Shown in pieces: positions 36,301 to 47,599 of a stretch of 64,000 nt of DNA; position 1 is the stretch's first letter; each line of letters starts with the position of its first letter. This stretch comes from Hippophae tibetana (taxonomy: Eukaryota; Streptophyta; Magnoliopsida; Rosales; Elaeagnaceae): assembly GCA_037013495.1 (NCBI GenBank), contig CM072811.1:46135452-46199451 (forward strand). Direction: 5' to 3'. The position numbers were made by a program, and so were the translations under genes. The notes below the pieces were generated by a model. It saw only the letters and a program-made list of their open reading frames with translations, searched no databases and was not told the origin of the DNA.

Positions 36301-38240
36301 ATTTCTTAGCCTCGTTGAAATGACTTTTGTTCTTTAATTGCTATTTTGAGGATTGAGGTAACATATTCTTCGTAGCAGCGTTGTAGCAACTCCGTGCCTT
36401 ATCTTGTTCTCCCTTAATTTCTCTTACCTTGTCGATAATAGGGTTCTTAATAATTTGATGATATGTTGAAGGCACCGCTTTCATTTTATGTATCCATGGG
36501 CGGCCCAAAATTACATTGTAAGATGTAGGGGTGTTCAAAACAATGAAGTTTGTCAAAATTATAGCTCCTGGTATCAACACTAGTAAACGTATGATCCCTA
36601 CCGACACCGGTAGACATATGGTCCCTATATACCTTATTACACTACTATTAAATCTAACTATTTGTTGTTTGGTGATCTCCTTAGGATCTATGCCCAAATC
36701 AAGCAAAACAGATAGGTATAATTGGTTGGATAAGCTATGATTGTCGACTAGTATTCGACATATCTCACAATGAGCAATTTTTTACAGTGATCACTATGGG
36801 GTCATCATAGGGGAGGTAGGCACTATAAGCTTTCAAAGGTGATTGGATAAATAGGGCCCTCCGATCTCAGACTGTAGACCACTCGACCTGTATCTTAGGC
36901 CTTTCGAGCATATCTTTTCCTAGAGTTGAAAGTATGACCAGCCATGGTAGGTCCACCATAAATAATGTGTATTATTCGTATGTATCCTAGTGGAGCGGGA
37001 TGCATCCTATTTGGTTCCCTGTGAATTGGGTTGGTTGGTGTCCTAAACCTTTGGTCAGAGTTTCCTCTTTAAACCTCTTCTTAAGGACTTTTGGTTTTGT
37101 CGATAATGTCCTTTAGGTACCCTTATGAAAGTAGGTGCTCAATCTCCCACTTTAAATGCCGACAATCTTATGTCTAATGCCCCGTATCTCTGTGGACCAT
37201 GCAATACTTATTGGGGTTTCTAAACAGAGGTTTCATGGTAGATGGGCACTACTTTTACGTTTGTAACCTATAGGGGTTGTTCTCTAAAGGGAGATAAAGC
37301 ACGACCTTAAGTCTTAGAGTTTCCTCTCGGCATAAGAGTGGGTTTAAAGCGAGGAAAATTCGAATGTTTATCCTCGATATTCCTTTTGTTCTATTCTCTC
37401 TTATTAGGGGTGGGTCTACTCATGTTTCTATTGGCCAACCCTTTGTTTGATCTTATTTCCCTTTCCACAATGATAACTTTTTGAGTTTCCTCATAAACGG
37501 CATCCAGAGAGTATGGTGTAGTTTTTGTCAACTCGATAAAGAGGCCATTATCATGCTTAATTCCTTTTAAAAGGTTTTGATAGCTATGAAATCAGAATAT
37601 TGATTAATTTCCATCTTCTCCATTTTAAACCTCCTCATGTAAGCTTTGATTGTCTCATCTTCCTATTGGATTATTAAAAATAAGTGGTGAGACTCCTTCT
37701 TGATTGGTTTATTAAAAGCGTAATTAGTAACAAAAACTTTGACCATAGAATAAAAGCTAGCAATACTCTTAGGGGGAAACTCCATGAATCACTATTGGGT
37801 CGAGTTTTGGAAGGTGGTTGCAAACAACTTATATTATATTGATTCTAGTTTTTTCCTCTGATAGGCTCATGGCCGCCATGGCCATTTTAAATTGGAGAAC
37901 TTGCACCATAGGATCTTTAGTTCCTTTATAGGCAGGACACTTGGGAGCTTTGACCTTCGGGGGAGGTAGTGTTAACTCAATAATATCTGAGATAGGTGAT
38001 GTTGATAACTGATTGCAAAAATTTTCAATGTCACCCCATGATTTCAATTTTTCTTGTCCTCGGAGCCTATTGTTTACTCTTATCCACTTTTTTTCTTCCA
38101 TTTCCTTCAATTTTTTTCCAGTACATCACTAGAGTCATAGAGATGAACTGGTCGAATCGTATTCTCGTGAGTGAGGCGATTCACCTAGAAATTAATGGCA
38201 ACGAAATGGGATCCAAAATCATTCAGGGGCATTGATCAAC
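33250..38240 (-). other. Gag-pol region of the Tat-type gypsy
   Basis: Minus-strand order is gag, protease, RT, RNase H, archaeal-type RNase H, integrase. Diagnostic parts: KAPKCPAYKGTKDPM (gag, about 37950), NTPTSYNVILGRPWIHKM (protease end, about 36500), CMDFTDLNKATPKD and MSYMDAYSCYHHIQMHP (RT palm, 35740-35960), VYVDDMMVKTKC (RT catalytic, about 35600), LKHYFGVHKVVVFT (RNase H, about 34970) and LWKVYVDGASNSRG (second RNase H, about 34720). Integrase is heavily worn but shows YFSKWIETKP-like sequence near 33760. Broken in many places. Confidence 0.85.
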
Positions 38241-38824
38241 ATCTATGCATTGACAAGGATTATGGGCATAGGGTACACGTTCCCTTCGGGAAGGTTGGCA
38301 TGATGTATGAGGATTAGAAGTGTAAAATGAGATCTTTGTTTCCGAACTTATGTTTTATTCTAATCGCAACCTCAACTTATGGTTTTCCCTATGGCATTCT
38401 ATAAATGCCTATTGTAGTTATGTTATCTGTCTTCGAAGTCCTTTCATCATATCATCTCTTTCAAACAGAGTGTTAGACAAAGTGTTATCCAAATTGATAT
38501 TCGGTGAGGTATCCAAATGCCTGGCTTCTTGTGTTGATTCATTCACTTCAGATAGGATTGATACTTGGTTTTCATTACCTAAAGTGTTTCTTAGGTCATG
38601 ACTCAATAATGACCTAAAGGGCAAGAAAAAAAGCACCCTATTGTTAAGATCGAATTCTGGAGCTAAGGAACATGGTCATCTATCTGTTCGTTGATAATAG
38701 AACAATCCATTTAACAAAGTGAAAATCCTTAAAAAACACAAATTAATTCTCTTAATTTATATGATCAGGTCTCAAATGCTATCTATGAACTAGAAATATT
38801 TAAGTTCCCACAGACGATGCCAAT

Positions 38825-39368
38825 CGTTAGGAAAGAATTTCAGGTGTTCAGAATTTTTTTGATTTGTAGTGAGAAGTAGAAATATAGATAATTGAATTGG
38901 ATCTTGCATTCTCCTCATTAAAATGGTATATATATATGATATCTTATGTACATGGCAATTCATGTGCTATGCGATATGGATACATGATGATTACATGATT
39001 TTATATATGTTACATACGAACTAATTAAGCAGAAAGTAAGTTGCCATAAGCGTTTACATTGACACGTCGCTATATACAAATAAAAGAAGGTCATTATATG
39101 CAGATCGCTCTAGGTTCCCAAGTAGATTTCCCTGGTCGCTCATAGATAGAAAGGACTGAGGTCACATCAGGATCTTACAATTTCACCAAGTTTTGATCTC
39201 TAAGACCTCGCAAAACAATAAAAAAGTACTCTAGTTGATTGGGTTGTACGTTTCATTGAACTCATTGGGCTTATGCCATTGTTAAACCATCCATATAACC
39301 TCGTTATCCCATAGAGGGGTACCTACTTTCATTAGGTCATATAACTACTACACATTTAATACCAAACT
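38825..39368 (-). repeat. 5' LTR of the Tat-type gypsy
   Basis: A 544-bp repeat next to the primer-binding site at 38804-38822 and flanked on the right by CTTAT. It differs from the 3' LTR by about 15% plus short indels, including an extra segment near 39245-39275. Confidence 0.88.
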
Positions 39369-40048
39369 CTTATCAAAAACAAGAAATTCCAACAAGGCAT
39401 CCAAACTCTCCAAAAAAAAAGGTATACTAAACTCTTTAATAGGAATTCTAAAGCATGAATCCAAAAATGCATCCCTTGTAATTTTATAAGAAAATAGAAG
39501 GTGAGAAATTGTTTCCTCCTTCTTTTGACAAACAACACAAACAATAGACACATTCACCTTTTTTCTAATGAAGTTGTATCTAAAAGGAAGTATATTGTGT
39601 AAACATTGCCAAAGAAAAGTCTTAAGCTTACTTGGCATCTTGAGTTTCCAAATTTTCTTCCACCTGCTTATGTCTTTCTTTTTAACTCCAAGGTGAGATT
39701 AAGATAAGAACTCATGCATTCTATTTTTATCGGTACTCCACTTCATATATTTGGCACACTTGGAATATCCACCAACCAAAAACAACTTGACACCTTCCTC
39801 AAATCCCAATTACAACCATCATTTGTCATTAAATCCCTTACTAGATTAAAGGAATCATTAGGAACGGTAACTAAAATAGTTTCAATAGAATTGTTCACCC
39901 ATGGCTCTTCCCATATCTTAACCATACTATTCTGTCCAACACTCCATGTGACACCTTTCATTAATAATTTTTTAGCTTCACCAACACCAAGAGGACTTAC
40001 TACCTAAACCTGGTTCAAGAAAAGTAGAATGCCAAAAATATTTGCCTT
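39369..40048 (-). mobile_element. LINE (L1-type) fragment: RT zinc-binding and C-terminal region
   Basis: Minus-strand frames read KYFWHSTFLEPGLG-like sequence near 40010-40040, then SVGQNSMVKIWEEPWVNN (39860-39950). The RT zinc-binding domain (zf-RVT) follows at about 39480-39640: MPSKLKTFLWQCLHNILPFR, then CVVCQKKEETISHLLF. This order is typical of plant L1 ORF2 after the polymerase domain. Frames are interrupted (for example near 39640-39740). The fragment is bounded by the gypsy CTTAT on the left and the TR-GAG copia on the right, and continues at 46683. Confidence 0.85.
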
Positions 40049-41473
40049 TGTAAGAACTATGAGTGTTGGTTATTTTTATGGACAAAACATTTGCATATAA
40101 ACTTTTTCTTAAGCTCGCTATCAAGTTTATCAAGCTAAGTCGAAGAAATATTCAAATTTTAGATAGTCGTTTTTTAGGTTTATATTTTATAAATATCATA
40201 GGACTACACTCATTCATTCCTTAGCATATGTTCACAATTTTTGAATTATTTTTGTTGATGAAATATTTATTAAAACTCAAGTCAATTTATTAAATTACCA
40301 CTTAGTCTTTTCTTAAATGGGCTTCAATATTTTTAGAATGTGTCCCAAAACTTATTATTATTTTATTGATATTTTTAATGAGCTTTAATGAACTTTAGGT
40401 AATTAAGCCCCAAAAATATTACTATGTTATTACTATCACTTATTTATATACATAAGTTTTCTAACCTAGGATAGATGTTGCAAACTCTAAACTTCAAATT
40501 TTATTTTATCGGCAAGTATTCTGAGGATATACATATATAGGCGACACTTGTAGAAGAGTTTAGTTCCTATATGCTAGTAACTTGTCAATGTTTGGAATAA
40601 ATGACTAATCTGGTTTCACTATTCAATCCATCAAAAGGATACATAAATACATACATACATAAGCGTGAGCATGAGCATAAGGAATTAATTAAGGCATACA
40701 ATAGAGATATTTGGTACAGTTCAACAAGGGTAGAGAAATTGATTTATGGTATTTGATTCTCTATACTTTCATAATTTATAACCAAGTTTTATATTTATGT
40801 TCATATCGATTCTTTATAGTTAGTTACTTGCATATTTTTATTAAATAATTTTGTCTGATCAAGATTATTTGATTTATTATTAAATTTCAAATAAGTTATT
40901 TTTATTGAACTTGTGATTAATCTACTAGCTCTAGAATTTACTAGTTAATTTGACTTAATTGATATATGATTTGAACCATCTACTTAGGATTATTCATTAT
41001 AAATTCATTCTAGAACACATACGAACACTTGTGTTTTTCATGCTAACCCTGGTTGCAGTTGTTTTATGAATGTGTTTGATTGGCGGAAAAGGTTATTGGA
41101 ACGTTGGTTTGGTAATCGCTCATGCTTATCTTAAAAACTATGAAAACAAAGAAGAGGCTCATAAGTAAGGTATATTGGGATAATATCTTAGTAATGGTAG
41201 CCTAAGACCAAGTTTGTAGTTAAACATTTGGTTTTCATAGTGAAAAGTTAAGTGGTTTGGTGGACCCGTGGTTTTCCTATTAGGTCGTAGTTGTGGCCTA
41301 GGTTATTTTCATATAAAAATATTGTGTATTATTCTTTAATTTCTGCACTTTACATTCACACGAGATTGCATGGTTGGCCATATTGTTTAGATTATTAAAT
41401 TATAAATTGATAAAATTTAAAATAATTTATACACCCTTCTATAGGTTAATTAGGTCCATATTATAAACTTTCA
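40049..41473 (+). repeat. 5' LTR of the gag-only SIRE derivative
   Basis: A 1425-bp LTR matching 28784-30336 read in the opposite direction. It shares gtgttggttatttt, the gaacgttgg-type middle block (near 41098) and the taggtccatattataaac end. Confidence 0.85.
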
Positions 41474-41539
41474 CATAGTATTAGAGCTTACGTTAGATAC
41501 ACTTAGTAAGTTTGATTCTTAGGAACATATACTCATACT

Positions 41540-43560
41540 TATGAATCAAATGAAAGACGGTGGTCATATGTTAGATCCCTATTCTTTGATGAGTATAATT
41601 ACTCTTACTGAAAGGGTCACATACAAGCCTTTTTCAAACAAGATGAAAAAGTTTAAGATTCCATTCTTAAAGGTTGGAAACCACCCTCTATAACCAAAGA
41701 TGGTGTAACAACCATAAAGACCATAAAATAATGGACCATTGAAGAAAGAACCCTTAGTGGATCAAATCAAAAAGGGTTTAGTTCTAATTTTACTACAGTG
41801 TCAATGGATGAGTTTCTTTGCATATCTAATCGTGAGACTACAAAAAGAGCTTGGAATGCACTTGATCTTACTTATGAAGAAACTTCCCAAGTGAAACAAA
41901 CTAAATTGAGATTGTTGACATCTGTGTTTGACTCTCTTCAATTTTATGCTCACTTTTGTGATTATATTCATGTTTACTCTACACTTGGTGAGAGAATTCC
42001 TCAGCCTATAATTGTATGAAAACCTTTGTGTTCATTGATAGACGATTATAAGATAAAAGTCACTGCTATAGAGGAGAGAAAAAATGTGGGCACCTTAAAT
42101 ATTGATGAACTAGTTAGATCCATCCAAACATATGAGTTTACTCTTAAGCCATATAAGAAGAAAAAATTCATGGCCTTCGAAATCTCTAAAAAGGTATTTT
42201 TTAATAGTGATGATGATACAGATGATGAATTTATTGTTTCATTTGCTCGTAGATTCAAGAAGTACTTTAATTCAAAAAACTCATATAACAATTTCCCAAA
42301 TAAGAGACATTAGAATCGTTTTAAGGATAAAATGCCAAAAGAACCTAACCTTGGAGATTTAGATGATAAGAAAGCTAAATCTGATGGTCCTTAATGTTTT
42401 ACTTATAATGGTTTTGGTCATATATATACAGAGTGTTCAAATAATAATAAGAAAACTGGAAGAGCAATCAACACTGATCTTAGTGATATGGAGAGTGAAC
42501 ATGAAAAAGAAAATAATTTAGAAGGTGGTGAACCAATAACTATGTCTTTATTGCAAAAGCTACTACACATTCAAACTATTCCTACTAGCTTAGACAAAAA
42601 TGATGAATGAGTTGACTCTTCTTTTCTTTTATCTAAATATAATAAATCTAGTTTTGAAGAATTATTTAGGGATTGTATAGATGCAAAGGAACAAAATACA
42701 AGCTTTGAAATGAAATGGAAAAGTTGAATGATATAATTAGTGTTAAAAGAATAAATACTTTTGCCTTAGAAAAGGAAAATTTAAAGTTATCTGAATATAT
42801 TAATACTTTTAATCTAAGTCTTGCAAGAAAAAAATAAGAAAAATGTAAACTTAACAACAAAACTTGTTGTTGCTAAGAAGATAATGAAAAGTTCAACATT
42901 AGGCACTTTAAAACTGAACATAGTTTTGAGCTATGGCAAGTCACATGGTGATACACACGACCTAGGTTATATGGATGAAAGTTCCATACCTTCCACATCA
43001 AAAACCACATTTGTAAGGGCCTTTAACTCTACTCTTATTGTTACTACTTATGCATAAACTATCATTGCATATGTGGTAGAAATTTTTTTTTAGTTCATGC
43101 TTGTCTGTCATCAATGTAGTAAGAAAGATCATATAAGATTGAAATGTATATTTTTGATAAATGCTCCTAAATTTAATAATTCTTTCTATATTTCACATAG
43201 TAGAACTGGTAACCATCATCCATATATGCATGCTGCATCATATTCTAGGATGAATGAAACTCATAGTAACATGTTCAAAAATTCTACTAGTAAGCACAAA
43301 GTCTTAGGTTCAAAGAGGCAAGTAAAATTCAATACTTATTCTATGACTCATTATCATCATCCTACTATGCATATTGCATCTTCTTTTGGAATGAATGTGA
43401 AAAGTACAACTGAGTCCATGAAACATGCATATGAAACCTAAGGTAGTTGAATCCCAACCCAAAGCTATTGAGAAACAAAAAATCAAGAAAATTTTGGCTA
43501 GGAAAGATTGTTTTTTCCATTCACCTGATCGTTTATACCGCTTCACCAAGTACTTTTGTT
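41540..43560 (+). other. Gag region of the SIRE derivative
   Basis: Segments such as VSMDEFLCISN, SQVKQTKLRLLTSVFDSL and DDYKIKVTAIEERKNVGTLN match the gag at 26935-28716 in order, and a zinc knuckle lies near 43103-43145. It is fragmented by many breaks and cannot encode a full gag as it stands. Confidence 0.85.
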
Positions 43561-45206
43561 AGAGTGCGTAGATAATCCTAGTTGAGAAATTTATGTTGTA
43601 TTTATTTTATTTATTAGTTCAACTTAAAAAATGAGAAGTACAATCCCTTTTTGGTGAACAAAGTATTGGACTTATTTAACATTTATAAACATACAACCAT
43701 GTTTTTAATGGATAAACTCGTTTTAATGTTTTTATAATTTGACTTGTGCATACACATTTTTTTATGTGATGATTTATATTGACATAAAATTATTCACACA
43801 ATCATGAACACACATGTATTTTATGCTTGAAGTTTATAGATTCTCTTGAAAAACTCTAGGACTTCAACTAATCTTGATTATAAAATTGTGTCGAGTTCTA
43901 TTTTTTTACTTTCTAAATTTTTATCATATGGAGGCACCTAGTATCAAGAGAACTATCTATTGTGATGTGTGAAGCTACTGTAATGAACGGGAGAGCTATC
44001 TCATAATTAGTGTAAAAGTCATCATATTAGGTTTATAGCTCATGCATATAAAAAATAAAAAATAAATTAAAAAGATTGAACAAAAAGCGATTGCTTATAA
44101 AAATGTACTTAACGTGCACAAAAAGAAATAGCCAATAGAGGTTAAAAATAATTAAATGGTCATGTGCCTTATTTATAAAATAAAAAGAAATAAAAATTTC
44201 AAGTCTTCTCTTGATAGATATAATTTATTTTGTGAGATTGAAGACTCAATGAAAAATTTACATGATAGATCATACTTTTTCCCTCAAGTCTTTCTTAATT
44301 GATCATAAATTATTTATTGGCATATTTATGGAGTTTAAAAATATATACTACTTTTAAGTAAATTTCAATATGTCATTATATGTGGTAAATGTGTTTATGT
44401 TCCTCTTTTACTCTACTTGCTTATTTATACAATTAAATAATCAAAATTTGAGTCAAAATGATTTCTCAATTAATTAATTATGTGCTTGTTTGTGATTAAA
44501 TAGGTTTATTACCTTATGTGTTTATTTATAAAAATAAAAAAATCAATTTTTTATCTCTTTATGTATTAACTAATTAATTGGTTTTACAGTTAGAAAGTGA
44601 CATGACTTAGGGAGAGTTTAAAGTTTTGTACTTTTTCTTTGATCTGTTTTTACATTGCCCTTTTACCTTTAGGAAGATTTTAGTTCTATGGCATCATAGC
44701 ATACATTTCATTCCAGTTGTTCTTAAGTTTTAAACTTTCTCCAATGCTTTGTCCTTTTCGTATGTCAAAAAGAAGGAGAGTGATTGATTATTTCATTATC
44801 ATGTTTTATGTTGTTATGTATATAAAGGGAGAACACTTTTAAGGGGAGAACACTTTTGTCAATGCTTTTACATTACATCATTATGTCTTATTATGAGCTT
44901 GATTGATACAAATGCATGCACTACATGATTGTTCTCTATACTTTGCTTATTTCTATGTAAATTAATGCATGCATTACATGATTATTCTTTACACTTCACT
45001 TATTTCTATGTAAACTAAATTAATGTACAATGAGGTTTTCAATCCAACTTGTTATATGCTTTTTCTATTTCATTTCAGTTACCCACAAGCTTCTCGAGTT
45101 ACAGTGAAGATGGATTCACCAGACTATAGTATAGTTTCACTATTGAGTTTAGGACATAAATGTATTTTTATCTTATTCCTATAAGTGTTATGTTTCTTAT
45201 AAGGGT

Positions 45207-45687
45207 TTTTTGATATTAAATATGTAATAGGTACATGGCTTAACCAATGTTGGTACCTCACTACTCTACAACGAGGTGATAAAAATGATGGCTTAGCGAT
45301 GATCAAGACCTAATGAGCTCGATAAAGCACAGGTAGCTAATTAGGGCACCTTGTTATTTCTTTGCGAGGTCATAGAGATCAAGACTTAATGGTAGATTGT
45401 AACATCCTGGTGTGACTTCGATCCCCACCCAATATTGGCGACCTAGGAAATTCACTTAGGAGTCTTGAGTGATACAAATACAATGACTTATCTATGTAAA
45501 TGCCTATGATGACCTACTTATTGTAAATTAGATCACATGTAATTATCATGTATTTAGGTTATTGAATCTTTAACCTACTTACATTCCTAAGATTTTATAT
45601 ATATACCTCTTTAATGAGGAAAATACAGGATCCATTTCAAATATCAAATTTCGTTGCTTCTCTCTAAAATCACTAAAACTCCTAACA
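45207..45687 (+). repeat. Solo LTR of the Tat-type gypsy family
   Basis: This 480-bp block, inside the gag-only copia just upstream of its 3' LTR, aligns with the reverse complement of the gypsy LTRs. Shared stretches include gatattaaat at the start, gcgaggtcatagagatcaa, the tgtaacatcctggtgtgactt part, and tttaatgaggaaaatacagg near the end. No internal gypsy sequence accompanies it, as expected after LTR-LTR recombination. I could not settle its target duplication. Confidence 0.78.
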
Positions 45688-45762
45688 TAAAGAATTCTCT
45701 CCAAACAAGATTCATGTAGTAAGTGATAGGTTTTTCCACATGAAAATGTCAAACAAGGATTC

Positions 45763-46682
45763 TGTAAGGACTATAAGTATTGGCTATTTTTGTGGACAAA
45801 TGTTTTGCATATAAACTTGTTCTTAAGCTCACTATCAAGTCTATCAAGTAAAGTCAAAAAAATGTCAAAAATTCAAATAGTCATACCGTAGGTATATATT
45901 TTATAACTATCATATGTAGGATTACACTCATTCATTTATTAGCATATGTTCACAATATTTGAATTATTTATGTTGATAAAATATTTATTTAAACTCGTAT
46001 CAATTTATGAAATTACCACTTAGTCTTTTCTTAAATATACTTCAATGTTTTTAGAATATGTCCCAAAACTTATTATTTTACTTAGATTTTTTATCGGCTT
46101 TAATGAACTTTGGGTAGTTAAGCCCAAAATAAATTGCTAGGTTATCATTATCACCTTTTATAAGTTTTCTAACATATGATAGATGTTGCAAACTCTGAAC
46201 TTCAAATTTTATTTTATCAGCAAGTGATAAGAGGACATATATGTATATATATAGTCGACACATGTAGAAGAGTTTAATACCTATATGCTAGTAACTTGTC
46301 AATGTGTGGATTAGATGATTAATTTGGTTTCACTATTCGGTCTATAAAAAGGATACATGCATACATGAGCATGGGCATAAGGAATTAATTAAGGCACATA
46401 GTAGCTTCTTTATAATTAGGTACTTGCATATTTGTATTTGAACATTTAGTTTTCATAGTGAAAAGTTAGGTGGTTTGGTGGACTGATAGTTTAGATCATA
46501 ATTGTAACCTATGTTGTTTTCACTTAAAAATATCGTGTGTTATTCTTTAATTTTCATACTTTATATTTACATGTGATTGTGACTAGTTGATTTGTTTAGG
46601 TTATTAAATTATAAATTGATAAAATTTAAAAGCAACATATTCATTTCTTCTGGGTTAATTAGGTCCATATTATAAACTTTCA
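45763..46682 (+). repeat. 3' LTR of the gag-only SIRE derivative
   Basis: A 920-bp LTR, shorter than the 5' copy because its middle block is missing. Its start (tgtaaggactataagtattg) and end (aggtccatattataaacttt) are conserved. Confidence 0.85.
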
Positions 46683-47599
46683 GCCTCTAATCACCTAACC
46701 TAGTCATGAGTAAGGACTAGAACATAAATTCCATGATTGTTTCACCAAAAAACCAGATTGTACTATCTCATATCCTTAAAGTTGAAATCATACCTTCCTT
46801 TTTGCTTTGTTGAAGTCTACTCCAATTCAACCAACTAATTTTTTGTCTTCCTTAAGAAACTCCTCACCAAAATTTACACATCATTTTGGTTAAGTCTTCA
46901 CAAACTACTTATGGAAGTAGAAAGCATTGTATTGCATAATTTGGGATAGTTATGGAAATGGACTTTAAAATAACACCTCTGCCAACTAGAGACAAGAAGT
47001 TGGTAGACCAAGAATAAATTCTTTTTTTCACCCACTCGTAAACAAAGTTAAATGCTTCAACTCTTGTTCGATCAACTAAAAGGCAACCCTAAATACTTAT
47101 CTACGTCTCCAACCTTTAAGATATCCATAATCTCTAATAGATATGTCTTCACCATTAAGGGTGTTTTTACTAAAAAAGCATTGAAGACTTTTTTGCATTT
47201 AGAATCTAACATGAAGCTTTCCCAAATAATTTGATCAAATTTTTGATAACAAGCAACTCCCCTTTATTTACTATGTATAAAATGAGTGAATAATATGCAA
47301 AGAATTAATGAGAAATCATAGAACCACCCTTACTAATTTTTAAACCTTGTATGAAAGGCATTGAGCACAAAGAATAAACAAGTATGGCGAAAAAGAATCA
47401 CCTTTTCGTAAGCCTATTTAGGGTTTAAAAAATCTAAATTTTTTCCTCCCATTGTACTAGTATAAGAAATAGAGGAGATACAAGCTTTAACTCACTTAAT
47501 AAAAACATCTTCAAAACCTAACTTCTTCAACATAACCAAAAGAAAATTTCATTTGATTTTATCATAGGCTTTCCTCATAACAAGTTTAATTCCAACATG
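46683..47599 (-). mobile_element. LINE (L1-type) fragment: RT fingers/palm to post-RT region
   Basis: On the minus strand from high to low coordinates: GIKLVMRKAYDKIK, then FIKWVKACISSISYTSTMGG (about 47440-47530, the block before the RT catalytic loop). Later come KYLGLP-like sequence near 47090, RTRVEAFNFVYEWVKKRIYS (about 47000-47070), and LVGRGVILKSI (about 46955-46985). This is the canonical order of plant L1 ORF2. Frames are interrupted several times, and the segment that should carry the RT YADD box near 47250-47330 is too worn to read. It continues at 40048 on the left and at 49181 on the right. Confidence 0.85.

Larger units (their letters stand above)
19027..39368 (-). mobile_element. 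Ty3/gypsy, Tat-type retrotransposon fossil hosting a SIRE copia
   Basis: LTRs lie at 19027-19541 and 38825-39368, with target duplication CTTAT at 19022-19026 and 39369-39373. Next to the 5' LTR is a primer-binding site of the form TGGCATCGTCTGTGGGAAC (minus strand, 38804-38822). Minus-strand domains in order: gag (about 36800-38240, with the PKVKAPKCPAYKGTKDP segment), aspartic protease (about 36340-36710, with NVILGRPWIHK), RT (about 35360-36040, with YVDDMMVK), RNase H (about 34800-35220), a second archaeal-type RNase H (about 34590-34740, WKVYVDGASNSRG) and integrase (about 33250-34400). The dual RNase H marks the Tat group (Grande/Retand/Ogre relatives). Downstream of integrase lie plus-strand, antisense reading frames. 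Own length without the nested copia is about 10.8 kb. It is broken in many places; LTRs differ by about 15%. Confidence 0.9.
40049..46682 (+). mobile_element. Gag-only SIRE-related copia derivative (TR-GAG-like fossil)
   Basis: LTRs lie at 40049-41473 and 45763-46682. They are homologous to the SIRE LTRs at 20764 and 28784 (start TGTAAG-ACTATGAG, end CCATATTATAAACTTTCA). Flanks GCCTT (40044-40048) and GCCTC (46683-46687) are a near-perfect target duplication. A worn primer-binding site follows the 5' LTR. Gag homologous to 26935-28716 occupies about 41540-43560, with a knuckle CHQCSKKDHIRLKC near 43103-43145. Directly after gag comes sequence homologous to the non-coding stretch downstream of RNase H in the SIRE element (22354-23820). 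Protease, integrase, RT and RNase H are therefore missing as a block. Gag has many breaks. The two LTRs differ by about 15% or more by eye. A solo LTR of the gypsy family sits inside at 45207-45687. Confidence 0.88.
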
